Below are positions 51,232 through 60,048 of a stretch of 64,000 nt of DNA, piece after piece. Position 1 is the stretch's first letter; each line of letters starts with the position of its first letter. The DNA lies in assembly GCA_030430075.1 (NCBI GenBank), contig JAUIGN010000004.1, forward strand, positions 124,001 to 188,000, in the 5' to 3' direction. The translations under genes were made by a program, and so were the position numbers. The notes below the pieces were generated by a model, which did no database searches, was not told the DNA's origin, and saw only the letters and a list, made by a program, of their open reading frames with translations. Source of the stretch: a bacterium. GTDB taxonomy: Bacteria > Planctomycetota > Planctomycetia > Pirellulales > Pirellulaceae.

Positions 51232-52491
51232 ATGAACACCGGGCAACCCGCCACGGCCGACCATCGAGCGGCCAGGACGCTCGTTCAGGCAGTGTTGGCC
51301 GGGCCGCTCGTCGCGCTGGCCTTGTTGGCGGCGACCCATTTCCTGGTTGATATCGTCGCCGCGACGACCAACCCGCTCTGGCCGACGCTCGAAGAACACC
51401 TGCGGTTGCCCACGGGCGGCCTGTTGTGGGTTTACGTGGCCTGGTCGATTGCCACGTCGTTCAGCCAACTCCTGTTCGGTTTCTGGGCGGACCGGATTCA
51501 CAGCCGCTGGTTGATTTGGGCCGGCCCGTGCCTTGCCATCCTCTCGATTTGCTGTGTTGGCCTGGTGACGTCACCCTGGGCGCTTGCCGTCCTCCTGGTC
51601 GTGGGAGGATTGGGGATCGCATCGTTCCATCCGGAGGCGGCCGCGACCGCCGGATCCCTGTTGCCGCAGCACCGCAGCCGCGCGATGGCGATCTTCGCGT
51701 TGTGCGGTTACTTGGGACAGGCGGCGGGGCCTATCTACAGTGGCCTGGTGACCGACCACTGGGGAGTCCGCGGGTTGCAGCTTGGCCTGTTGTGGGGATT
51801 GCCCAGCCTGCTGGTCCTGGCCCTCGGCCTGACCGTTGCACTGCGTTTGCTGAGCGACTCGTCCGCGCGGTCGCAGCCGGCCGCCGTGCCAGTCGAGCCA
51901 GCGTCGGTCGAGCCCGGCAGCCCGGCTGATTCCGGCAGCAAGTTGGCGATCATCCTCTTGCTCCTGGCGGTCGGCGCGCTCCGCATTCTGCCGGCACTCG
52001 GCGTTCCCTTGTCATTGGCCTACGTGCTCAAATCGACCGACGCTTCCAACCAGGCGATCGGCGCGGCACAGTCGGCCTTCATGGCGGGCATCGGATTGGG
52101 GGCCATGGCGTGTGCCGCGTTCGTTCGCCGTCGTTCCGAGCGAACCGTGTTGTGGCTGATGCCCCTGATCGCTGCGCCGCTGTTGGCGGCGCTGGCCTAT
52201 CTGACCGGGTGGACGCTGGTAGTGGGGGTCGGCACCTGCGGATCGCTATTGGGCGTGACGATGCCGGTCTACATCAGTTACGGCCAGCAGCTACTGCCCC
52301 ACGGGCAGCGTGTGGCCAGTGCGATTACCATGGGAGTAAGCTGGGGGATCGGCGGCGGTATTGTGGCCGGTGTGTTGTGGCTCTGTATGCGTTGGGATAC
52401 GTTGTCGAGCATTTTCGGCTTCTTTGCCGTGGCGGCCGTCGTCAGCGGGGTCCTGTGCTACTTTCTGCCGGCCCCCGATCCGGCGACATAA
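51232..52491 (+). CDS. MFS transporter (FsR/fosmidomycin-resistance-like)
   Basis: This 419-residue inner-membrane transporter has about 11-12 hydrophobic helices. The MFS motif A-like loop is GFWADRIHSRWLIW after helix 2, and LGIASFHPEAAATAGSLLPQHRSRAMAIFALCGYLGQAAGP is typical of the fosmidomycin-resistance branch (conserved HPEA). A polar central loop (SARSQPAAVPVEPASVE) separates the two halves. ATG 51232 follows a 112-base gap after the response regulator. Substrate unknown; drug or sugar export would be typical. Confidence 0.88.
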   Translation: MNTGQPATADHRAARTLVQAVLAGPLVALALLAATHFLVDIVAATTNPLWPTLEEHLRLPTGGLLWVYVAWSIATSFSQLLFGFWADRIHSRWLIWAGPCLAILSICCVGLVTSPWALAVLLVVGGLGIASFHPEAAATAGSLLPQHRSRAMAIFALCGYLGQAAGPIYSGLVTDHWGVRGLQLGLLWGLPSLLVLALGLTVALRLLSDSSARSQPAAVPVEPASVEPGSPADSGSKLAIILLLLAVGALRILPALGVPLSLAYVLKSTDASNQAIGAAQSAFMAGIGLGAMACAAFVRRRSERTVLWLMPLIAAPLLAALAYLTGWTLVVGVGTCGSLLGVTMPVYISYGQQLLPHGQRVASAITMGVSWGIGGGIVAGVLWLCMRWDTLSSIFGFFAVAAVVSGVLCYFLPAPDPAT

Positions 52492-52645
52492 CTCCAGCCA
52501 ACATCGGCTTGGCGGGCGGCGGTTGAATTGACCTGTGGTTCAGACGGAGGTCGATGTCGCCGGCGGCCACGCGGGCGGAGGCCGGCGACGGCAGCACTTG
52601 CGGCGAGCCGGTCATTGGTCGATCGATTTCTCCCGGAACGTCTCG

Positions 52646-53614
52646 ATGTTTGATGTACCTTACGAGAACCTGGGCCGCTTTGCAGGAAACCTGGCGACCA
52701 GCCTGGAGGCCGGGGTGAGCACGGAGCAAGCCCTCAGTTCTTCCCGCCGGGCGTTGGCCAAGACACCTTTCGGCGGTGCCGTCGAATCCGCCTTGTTGCG
52801 GGTCCGGCAGGGGACGCCCCTTCCAGAAGCGCTCAAGACCAACGCCGCGCCCTGGCCGCCGTTCTACATCCCCGTGCTGGAAGTCGGCCAGCACGCGGGC
52901 CGACTGACCGAATCGCTCCGCTTCCTCGAGCACCACTGCAAGATGTTGGCGCGGCCGGCACGCGCAGTCCGCAACGTCTGGCTGTATCCCCTTTCGATCA
53001 TGCTGGTCGGCACCGTGTTGCGGCTTGTCTTGATCCTGACAACGGCTCCCTTCGGCAGTTTCCTCGCCGCTGCGATGAGTTCGGCTCGAGGTTATGCCAC
53101 GCTGGCCCTGCTGGGCATCCTCCTGGTCATTCCCCTCTTCCGGACATGGGTCGACCCGTTGAAGCTGGCCGTTCCCTGGCTCGGCGACGCCGAACGCGAG
53201 CTGGCCCTGAATCGGTTCTTTCAGGTCCTGGCGATGATGTACGCGACCGGCGGGCGGCGCGTCGAGTCGATGATTCGCTTCTCGACACGTTGCGTCAGCA
53301 ACCTTGCCGTCCGCCGCGACCTGCTGCAGGCCGCCGCCGGCATTGAGGAAGGCCAATCAATTCCCGAAGCATTCGCCGCGACGCGCTACGTGACACCTTC
53401 CGAGCAAGAACTGATCGCTGCCGGTGACCTCTCCGGGACGCTCGAGCAATCGTTTGAACGGATCGCCACGGAAACGGGCGACAAGCTCGTCTTTCGGATG
53501 GAGCTATTGGTGCAAGTCACCACCAAGTTGACCATGCTGTTGGTTTCCTATTCGATTCTGATGGCCGTTGTTGGAATCGCCTTTCGAATCGCGACGCGAG
53601 CGGGAGCGCCATAG
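52646..53614 (+). CDS. Type II secretion/type IV pilus F-type inner membrane protein (GspF family), orphan
   Basis: This is a GspF/PilC-type platform protein of 322 residues. Two T2SSF domains are visible: the first with NLATSLEAGVSTEQALSSS, GTPLPEALKTNAAPWPPFYIPVLEVGQHAGRLTESL; the second with FFQVLAMMYATGGRRVESMI, GIEEGQSIPEAFAATRYVTPSEQELIAAGDLSGTLEQ. Three hydrophobic helices flank them (VLRLVLILTTAPFG, YATLALLGILLVIPLF, LTMLLVSYSILMAVVGIAF). No ATPase, pilin or secretin gene is adjacent, so it is an orphan component that may work with a system encoded elsewhere. ATG 52646 begins the first domain; the longer frame is poor. Confidence 0.9.
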   Translation: MFDVPYENLGRFAGNLATSLEAGVSTEQALSSSRRALAKTPFGGAVESALLRVRQGTPLPEALKTNAAPWPPFYIPVLEVGQHAGRLTESLRFLEHHCKMLARPARAVRNVWLYPLSIMLVGTVLRLVLILTTAPFGSFLAAAMSSARGYATLALLGILLVIPLFRTWVDPLKLAVPWLGDAERELALNRFFQVLAMMYATGGRRVESMIRFSTRCVSNLAVRRDLLQAAAGIEEGQSIPEAFAATRYVTPSEQELIAAGDLSGTLEQSFERIATETGDKLVFRMELLVQVTTKLTMLLVSYSILMAVVGIAFRIATRAGAP

Positions 53615-53990
53615 CACCAAGGTCACCTTCCGCTCGGCGAAAAGAGCCCGTTTGCGCGGACCGAAGTCGAATCGACGCCGGTATCGTCATGACTCGATAC
53701 CCTTGATGGCAGACCGCATTCCGTCATCACGGCATGAACGATCGAGTGGCGCATGACCGACGGGCACATGTCGCCGGTTGCTACCTGCGGGAAGTTCTTG
53801 GTGACGCGTGCCTCGCAGGAGCCAGCTCGACCCGGGGCGCTGGATGTGCGGGGCTGTGATCTGGTGGACTCGGCATTATCATGGCGATTCCTGGTCGGGC
53901 GCGAGGTGCGGCCGGCAGACACAGCCACGCTGGCGGGCGGTCCAAGGCGTCTTCCCGACGTTCACCAGCCAAACCAGATGATGGATCCAG
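53615..53990. other. Intergenic stretch upstream of the FIST gene
   Basis: This 376-bp gap has no gene or repeat that I can support. One plus-strand frame runs through it into the FIST gene in another phase but looks like chance. Confidence 0.4.
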
Positions 53991-55178
53991 ATGCATTCCC
54001 AGCCTTCGAATCCGCAATTCAGTTCCGCACTCTCCACGGATCCCGACACCCCGACCGCGGTTGCCGCCGTTTGCGAAGAAGCGCTCGACGCCCTCGCCGG
54101 AACGCCGGATCTGGCCCTGGTGTTTTTCTCGCCCCATCACGCTGATGGGGCCGCTGCGATGGCGAAGCAATTGTGCGAAACGTTGGGAACGGACCACTTG
54201 CTGGGGTGCAGCGGCGAGTCCATTGTGGGGGTCGGGCGAGAAGTCGAAGCTGCACCCGCCGTCTCACTTTGGCTGGCCCGGTTGCCGGCATCCACCGTCC
54301 GCCCGATGCGGCTCGACTACCAGCGCGCCGGGAACGAAGGCGCGTTCACGGGTTGGCACGAGGAGCTGCCCGGGCTCTGGCCGAAACAGGCGACGTTGCT
54401 GGTACTGGGCGATCCGTTCAGCTTTCCCGCCGATCTCCTGCTCGAGCTTGTCAATCAAGAGCAGCAGGGCGTGCCGGTGATCGGCGGGATGGCGAGCGCC
54501 GGCCAGGTACCCGGCAGCAATCGGCTATTGTTCGGTCCCCAGGCGGTGGAGCAGGGAGCGGTCAGCGTGCTGATCGAAGGTGGCGTTCGGATCACGTCCG
54601 TTGTTTCGCAGGGTTGCCGCCCCGTCGGTCAGCCTTACGTGATCACCAAGGCCGAGCGGAACGTCATCCTGGAGTTGGGTGGCGCGCCTGCCTTTCAGCG
54701 ACTCCAGGAACTGTTTGCGACGTTGCCGACGCGCGATCAACAGATGGTGCAGCGGGGGCTGCACGTCGGGCGCGTTGTCAGTGAATACCAGGACCATTTC
54801 GAGCAAGGTGATTTTCTGGTTCGCAACGTCGTCGGCATCGATCCGGACGAAGGGGCCATTGCGATCGGGGATTATGTGCGTCCCGGCCAGACGGTGCAGT
54901 TTCACGTGCGGGATGCGGAGACGGCAGACGCCGAATTGCGCCACATGTTAGCTCGGCTGGACGACCATTCCTTGGCCGGCCTTCTCTTTACGTGCAATGG
55001 GCGCGGGACCCGCTTGTTCTCCGACCCTCATCACGATGCCGGAGCAATCCACCGCGCCGCCGGCGACATCCCGCTGGCCGGCCTGTTCGCGGCCGGCGAG
55101 CTGGGTCCGGTGGGGGGCACAAATTTCATGCACGGATTCACGGCCAGCATCGCGGTCTTTGAAGCTGCGCACGCGTGA
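53991..55178 (+). CDS. FIST domain protein (FIST_N plus FIST_C)
   Basis: This 395-residue cytoplasmic protein is a FIST signal-input protein. FIST_N (about 35-205) shows LALVFFSPHHADGAAAMAKQL, HLLGCSGESIVGVGRE, LLLELVNQEQQGVPVIGGMAS. FIST_C (about 215-370) shows VVSQGCRPVGQPYVITKAERNVILELGG, GIDPDEGAIAIGDYVRPG and LAGLLFTCNGRG, ending GLFAAGELGPVGGTNFMHGFTASI. FIST domains are proposed to bind small ligands such as amino acids and usually couple to kinases or cyclases, but none is fused here. ATG 53991 is used; no Shine-Dalgarno is obvious. Confidence 0.92.
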   Translation: MHSQPSNPQFSSALSTDPDTPTAVAAVCEEALDALAGTPDLALVFFSPHHADGAAAMAKQLCETLGTDHLLGCSGESIVGVGREVEAAPAVSLWLARLPASTVRPMRLDYQRAGNEGAFTGWHEELPGLWPKQATLLVLGDPFSFPADLLLELVNQEQQGVPVIGGMASAGQVPGSNRLLFGPQAVEQGAVSVLIEGGVRITSVVSQGCRPVGQPYVITKAERNVILELGGAPAFQRLQELFATLPTRDQQMVQRGLHVGRVVSEYQDHFEQGDFLVRNVVGIDPDEGAIAIGDYVRPGQTVQFHVRDAETADAELRHMLARLDDHSLAGLLFTCNGRGTRLFSDPHHDAGAIHRAAGDIPLAGLFAAGELGPVGGTNFMHGFTASIAVFEAAHA

Positions 55179-55439
55179 CGTCAGCGCATCTCGCCGCGAC
55201 TTGGCCCCGCGGCCAGCGGGCCGTGATTCTCCCTTCGTCGGTGCGAAATCTGGTGGCCCGGCCAGATCAAAACGGCTAAACTGGTCGCTGATGACTGCTT
55301 GCGAAGTCGGTCCAAAGTGTTTCCTCAAGCAAGTTGAAGCGACCACCCAGCCGATGCGACTTGGTGGAAGCTTTAAGCATGGATGCACGCATCCATTCGA
55401 CCTATCCCCATTTTCATGCCCGCCGTTGGAGATCGCTTC

Positions 55440-56732
55440 ATGATGTGCCGCTACTGTCTTCTGTTGGTCGTGCTGGTCGCGACGTCTTCTCAAGCTGCGG
55501 ATTGGGGCCAGTGGCGCGGACCACATTTCAACGGTTCCTCGGAAGAGACCGGCTTGCCGACCTCTTGGAGCCTCACCGACAACATCGCCTGGGCCACCGA
55601 GATGCCCGGACCGAGTGCCTCCACGCCGGTCGTGTGGGGTGATCGTGTTTTTGTTTCAACGACCGACACGAAGTCCGATACGCTGCAGGCCCTCTGCCTC
55701 GATCGTAAGACGGGCGCCATTCTCTGGCAGCACGAAGTTGCCAAGGGGACGCACAAGGACAACCGCAGCAGCTATGCCGGTCCCTCACCCGCCACCGACG
55801 GCGAGCGGGTTGTTTTCTTTTACGGCAACGGCGATCTGGTAACGTACGACTTCGAGGGCCGGAAGATCTGGTCGAAGAACATTGGTCCGTTCGCCTTCGG
55901 CTGGACGTTCAGCACGAGCCCGCTGCTGTACGATGGAAAATTGTACATGCAGATTCTGCAGCGTGATGTGGCGGTTGCCGGCCAAGGCTCACCGGGAAAA
56001 AATGACTCGTACCTGCTCGCCTTGGATCCTGCCACCGGGAAAGAACTGTGGCGGAAGTCGCGTCCGAGTAAGGCGCGTGCCGAATCGCTGGAGGCGTTCA
56101 CCACGCCCGTTCCGTACGTGCACGGCGGCCGCAAGCAGTTGCTGGTTGCCGGCGGCGATGCGATCTCCGGCCACGACCCCGAAACCGGGACCGAATTGTG
56201 GCGATGGGGAACCTGGAACCCGGAACGGATCGGGCATTGGCGCCTGGTTCCCTCGCCGATTGCCGGCGAAGGGGTGGTGTTGGCTTGTGCTCCCAAGCGC
56301 GATCCGGTGTACGCGGTGACCGCGGACGGCGAAGGAAGTCTGGGCGATGCCGGGTTGTTGTGGACGAGCCGCGACAATCGGCCCGTCAGTTCGGATGTCC
56401 CCACCCCCGCGTTCTACGACGGCGACTTCTTTGTCCTGAGTGATGTTCGCAAAATGTTGTCGCGTGTCGAGCCGAAGACGGGCAAGGTCAAGTGGACGAT
56501 CCAGACGCCGGGCCGCGCCAAGTACGAAGCGTCCCCCTTGGCGGCCGACGGCAAGCTGTACTTGATCAACTTTGACGGCGACGTCTCCGTGATTGATGCG
56601 AAAGACGGTGAGGTGCTCAAGACGATTTCCATGGAGCCCGACCCGAAGGGCTCGATTCGTTCGTCGGTGATCGCCGCCCACGGTCAGCTCTTCGTCCGCA
56701 CCGACACCAAACTGTTTTGTATTGGCAAGTAG
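55440..56732 (+). CDS. PQQ-like beta-propeller protein (exported)
   Basis: This 430-residue exported propeller begins at ATG 55440 with GGAG 9 bases upstream and a signal peptide (CRYCLLLVVLVATSSQAADW). The blades contain ADWGQWRGPHFNGSS, ALCLDRKTGAILWQHEV, ALDPATGKELWRKSR, GHDPETGTELWRWGTWNP and RVEPKTGKVKWTIQTPG, the tryptophan-docking pattern of quinoprotein propellers. I see no catalytic residues for a dehydrogenase. The gene is followed 30 bases later by the Cys-motif protein on the same strand, so they are likely co-transcribed. Same family as 47012-48346, but not a lipoprotein. Confidence 0.92.
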   Translation: MMCRYCLLLVVLVATSSQAADWGQWRGPHFNGSSEETGLPTSWSLTDNIAWATEMPGPSASTPVVWGDRVFVSTTDTKSDTLQALCLDRKTGAILWQHEVAKGTHKDNRSSYAGPSPATDGERVVFFYGNGDLVTYDFEGRKIWSKNIGPFAFGWTFSTSPLLYDGKLYMQILQRDVAVAGQGSPGKNDSYLLALDPATGKELWRKSRPSKARAESLEAFTTPVPYVHGGRKQLLVAGGDAISGHDPETGTELWRWGTWNPERIGHWRLVPSPIAGEGVVLACAPKRDPVYAVTADGEGSLGDAGLLWTSRDNRPVSSDVPTPAFYDGDFFVLSDVRKMLSRVEPKTGKVKWTIQTPGRAKYEASPLAADGKLYLINFDGDVSVIDAKDGEVLKTISMEPDPKGSIRSSVIAAHGQLFVRTDTKLFCIGK

Positions 56733-56762
56733 TCGTTGACATCGTCGCAAGGAATATCGCAG

Positions 56763-57581
56763 ATGTCGCCTTCGGCCCGACGCTCGTCGCCCGCTCTGGT
56801 AGGCCGCCTCGTCCAGTTCGGAGTGGCCGGTGGGCTGCTGTTGCTGCTGACCGCGGTGCCGTCCGCGCCAGCCCCCGCTGGAGACCAGGCTGTCGGCGAC
56901 AAGGAGGCCCTGGCTGCCTTGCAGGGATTTGTGGGTGACTGGCGAGGTGTCGGCCAGGTGCGACGCGGGTCGACCAAGGGTGCTTGGCGCGAAACGTGCG
57001 GGTGGTCGTGGAAGTTCACCGAGCAACGGGCGGCGTTGACTTTCACAATCGACGATCCCCGGTTTCTCCGTGCCGGAGCCTTGCACTGGAATCCGGAGGA
57101 TTCCCTGTACGAATTGGTTGCTCAGGCCGTCGACCCTGACGACGACGGCGGCACGGGCGGCGAGGATGAGACCGTTACGTATCGTGGCGAACGGGATGCG
57201 CGGGGCAAGCTGGTCCTGGTGGCGGACAAGGTCCCCCCGGCACTGCCGGCGCGACTCTCTTTCCGCCAGGTTGCGGGTGGCGACCGCTTGATCGTGCTTT
57301 ACGAACGGCGGGCCGGAGCGAATCGCTACTTGAGGATGGCAGAGGTCGGCTACACGCGCCAGGGGAGCAACTTTGGCAAGGGGGTTAGCTTTGTCGAGTG
57401 CGTGGTGACGGGCGGCGTCGGGACGATTCGGGTCAGCCACGAGGGCCAGACCTATTATGTCTGTTGCTCGGGGTGCAAAGAGTACTTTGATGCCGATCCG
57501 GCCGGCGTCCTGGCCGAATACCGGGAGCGCAAAGAGGAAGAGAAACGGCAGTCGGCCAGTAAGCCCTCAGGCTCGGAATGA
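56763..57581 (+). CDS. Exported protein with C-terminal TRASH/YHS-like Cys motif
   Basis: The protein of about 272 residues has an N-terminal membrane helix (LVQFGVAGGLLLLLTAVPS), a beta-rich middle domain (FVGDWRGVGQVRRGSTKGAWRETCGWSWKF, SLYELVAQAV), and a C-terminal Cys cluster: ECVVTGG, then YYVCCSGCKEYFDADP at about residues 212-245. This arrangement resembles TRASH and YHS domains, which bind heavy metals. The middle part recalls DUF1579-type lipocalin-like domains. ATG 56763 has AAGGAA upstream and starts 30 bases after the propeller gene, probably an operon. A role in metal handling is inference. Confidence 0.72.
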   Translation: MSPSARRSSPALVGRLVQFGVAGGLLLLLTAVPSAPAPAGDQAVGDKEALAALQGFVGDWRGVGQVRRGSTKGAWRETCGWSWKFTEQRAALTFTIDDPRFLRAGALHWNPEDSLYELVAQAVDPDDDGGTGGEDETVTYRGERDARGKLVLVADKVPPALPARLSFRQVAGGDRLIVLYERRAGANRYLRMAEVGYTRQGSNFGKGVSFVECVVTGGVGTIRVSHEGQTYYVCCSGCKEYFDADPAGVLAEYRERKEEEKRQSASKPSGSE

Positions 57582-57885
57582 GGGTCTCACGTCTGCGGAT
57601 CGTTCAAGTTGCCGCCGGCGCGATTGTCTCCGTTTGCAGAGATGCGGCAGCGCCCATAAGGCGGGCCGAGGGGCGCGCCACGGGAGCAAACGATCCACAG
57701 CCTCGTGGCCTCGCGGTGCGTTGTGTGGCCGACAGTTCCAGGCGGCAGCCAACGCCCGGTCGGGAATACTGACGGCGGGTCCACGGGCGGTCGATCGGTG
57801 GCCTTGATTTCGAGCCCAGTCATGCCAAAATGGCCACTTCGCCTAGATCCAATTCCCCTCAGGTCTCGCAGACGGGCATTTCCGG
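57582..57885. other. Intergenic stretch before the repeat protein
   Basis: The 304-bp gap shows no gene on either strand and no clear hairpin. Promoter elements for the repeat protein cannot be delimited. Confidence 0.4.
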
Positions 57886-58881
57886 ATGGTTTTCGAGCAT
57901 ATCGTCAAGCTGCAGCAAGAGTACACCGACAAGTTCGTCGTGGTGAATCAGGATGTGCCGGAATTGGCCCGCTTCCAGGGGATGACCGGTACGGTCCGGA
58001 CCGTCAATATGAGCGGCCGGGCGCTGGTCGAATTTGACGGCAACCTGAATATTGGCTGGTACGATATCGATCTAGACTACCTCAAGGTGATCGACGAGCC
58101 GCTTCCGAAGCCGGATGCCAAGGAAAAGGCGAAGGCTGCTCCGAAAGGGGCCGCCAAGGCCAAGACGGCGGCGCCCGCCAAGGCAGCCACATCGTCCAAG
58201 TCGTCGGTTGCCGACGTGCTGGCGGCCGCACGGAGCCAGAAGGGGGGCGGTCAGGCCACGCCGGCCAAGCCGGCAGGTGGGGGGAAGATGAGCGTCGAGG
58301 AGATGCTGGCGGCCGCACGCGCCGAGAAGGGTGGCGGTGCCGCTGCCAAACCCGCTCCGGCGAAAGAGGCCTCGCCCAAGGCCGCACCAAAGCCGGCCGC
58401 GACGGATCCCCGGAAGATGAGTGTCGAGGAGATGTTGGCCGCCGCTCGGGGAGAGAAGTCGGGCGGTGCGGCCGCGAGCAAGCCGGCGGCGGCTGCCGAA
58501 TCGCAGCCGGCCAAGGAAGCGGTTCGCGAGAGCCTCGAAGCGTCCCGGACCCCGGCACCCGCCCAAGGCGGCAAGCCGGCGGGCGGTGGCGCGGCGAAGA
58601 AGCTTGACCCCAAGAACATGAGCGTCGCAGAGATGCTGGCCGCCGCTCGGGCTGAAAAGAGTGGCGGCAGTCCGGCCGCCTCCGCGGAAGCACCACCGGC
58701 AGAACCGGCCGCTGAAGAACCGGCCGCTGAAGCGCCGGCGGCTGAAGCGCCGGCGGCGGAAGCCGAACCGGCTCCGGCAGCCAGTGAAGGGGCCGGCGGT
58801 GGCGGCGAAGTCGTCTCCAAGCGGGACGAGATCACGGCAGTGGAAGACCAGGTTGCCTACTGTCGGCAGGTCGACAAATAG
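57886..58881 (+). CDS. Repeat protein with four copies of a helix motif in Ala/Pro-rich linkers, unknown function
   Basis: I do not recognise a family. Residues 1-75 form a small predicted beta domain (FQGMTGTVRTVNMSGRALVEFDGNLNIGWYDIDLDYLKVI), similar in style to SH3/KOW-type barrels. Four copies of a 17-residue motif follow: SSVADVLAAARSQKGGG (106-122), MSVEEMLAAARAEKGGG (135-151), MSVEEMLAAARGEKSGG (178-194) and MSVAEMLAAARAEKSGG (245-261). They are joined by Ala/Pro/Lys linkers that look disordered, with PAAE tandem repeats near 268-296. A distinct charged tail, ITAVEDQVAYCRQVDK, ends the protein. There is no signal peptide. The gene stands alone. Motif spacing and the extended linkers suggest a multivalent tether (inference). 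Confidence 0.85.
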   Translation: MVFEHIVKLQQEYTDKFVVVNQDVPELARFQGMTGTVRTVNMSGRALVEFDGNLNIGWYDIDLDYLKVIDEPLPKPDAKEKAKAAPKGAAKAKTAAPAKAATSSKSSVADVLAAARSQKGGGQATPAKPAGGGKMSVEEMLAAARAEKGGGAAAKPAPAKEASPKAAPKPAATDPRKMSVEEMLAAARGEKSGGAAASKPAAAAESQPAKEAVRESLEASRTPAPAQGGKPAGGGAAKKLDPKNMSVAEMLAAARAEKSGGSPAASAEAPPAEPAAEEPAAEAPAAEAPAAEAEPAPAASEGAGGGGEVVSKRDEITAVEDQVAYCRQVDK

Positions 58882-59073
58882 CTGACGGGCGCGGATTGGC
58901 TGAACGATTCGACGCGGGCGACAGGCGGCCGTCGCTTGGTCGTGCTTCGGCCTCAGCGCTTCGCCATCCGCTGCAACCAATATTTCGCGCGAGGGGCTTT
59001 CGGTGGCCTTCGTTCGGCATCATGATTGACGATCGCTTGAGATTCCCATCCGCGTTGACGAAAGGGACATAAG

Positions 59074-60048
59074 TTGCTGGCTGGACATATCTACTCGCCG
59101 CGCAAGATCAAACTAATCGACATACCCGATTTGCCATGGGACAAGTCGGCCAGCGAAGACGGGGCAGGCCAAATCCTCTTCCAGCCTGAGCTGGCCTGTT
59201 TGTGTGGGTCGGACCTGCTGTATTTCGACGGCGATTATCCCGACTACCCGTCGGAGATCGGCCAGTCGCTCCACGAGATGATTGGCCGCGTGGTGGATAC
59301 CACTGGCGACAAGTTCTCGGTCGGGGACCGCGTGCTCTGTGTACCGATCGAACACTTCGGCTTCTACGAGCGGTTTCCGGTCAGCGAAGCGCGTGCGATC
59401 CCGGTCGATCCGCGTCCTGCTGAAGATGAAGCGCTGCTGGCCCAGCCGTTGGGGACCGTCCTGTATGGCCTCAAGAAAGTCCCCAGTGTGCTGGACAAGG
59501 ATGTTGTCGTGCTGGGGCAGGGGCCGATCGGGCAACTGTTCTGTGCCGCCCTGAGAAACCTGGGAGCGCGCGAAATCATTGCCGTGGATCCGTTGGATTC
59601 GCGACTTGCGACGAGCTCCAAGATGGGTGCCACCGCGGTCGTGAATCCGTCCCGTGATGAGCTGGTGGACGCCGTCCGGCAAGTTACCGGCGGTACGCTT
59701 GCCGATGTCGTCGTCGAGGCGGTTGGTCATCGCGAGCAGCGCATCAACGACTGTTTCGACCTGGTGCGCAAGGGGGGCGACATTCTCGTTTTCGGCGTCC
59801 CCGAACAGACGATCAGCAATGTGAACTGGCGAGTGATTTTCGACAAGAATGCCTCGATCCATACCAGCATCGGCCCCAGCTTCGAGCGCGATTTTCCCCT
59901 CGCCATGCGGTGGATTGCCGAGGAACGCGTCGACCTGCGCCCGATCATCACACATCGCTTTCCCGTCGACGAGATTCAGTTGGCATTTGACACGTTTGCC
60001 GAACGTCGCGACGGCGCGCAAAAAGTGTTCGTTGATTTTCCCAAATGA
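59074..60048 (+). CDS. Zinc-type MDR alcohol dehydrogenase-like oxidoreductase
   Basis: This 324-residue medium-chain dehydrogenase has the catalytic Cys44 (CLCGSD, 44-47 ACGSD pattern) and a His-Glu pair in HEMIG (67-71, normally GHE). The cofactor domain carries GQGPIGQLFCAALR near residue 149 and VDPLDSRL after the second strand (Asp, favouring NAD). The four-Cys structural zinc loop of ADH is absent, as in sorbitol- or threonine-type variants. Start TTG 59074 has AAAGGG upstream. Its stop overlaps the DMT transporter start by 4 bases (ATGA), forming one unit with that gene. Substrate unknown; probably a polyol or small alcohol. Confidence 0.88.
   Translation: MLAGHIYSPRKIKLIDIPDLPWDKSASEDGAGQILFQPELACLCGSDLLYFDGDYPDYPSEIGQSLHEMIGRVVDTTGDKFSVGDRVLCVPIEHFGFYERFPVSEARAIPVDPRPAEDEALLAQPLGTVLYGLKKVPSVLDKDVVVLGQGPIGQLFCAALRNLGAREIIAVDPLDSRLATSSKMGATAVVNPSRDELVDAVRQVTGGTLADVVVEAVGHREQRINDCFDLVRKGGDILVFGVPEQTISNVNWRVIFDKNASIHTSIGPSFERDFPLAMRWIAEERVDLRPIITHRFPVDEIQLAFDTFAERRDGAQKVFVDFPK

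Noticed and set aside
58072..58980. Minus-strand frame of 302 codons opposite the repeat protein
   Set aside because: Arg/Gly/Phe-rich shadow of the Ala/Pro repeats; no ribosome-binding site or family.
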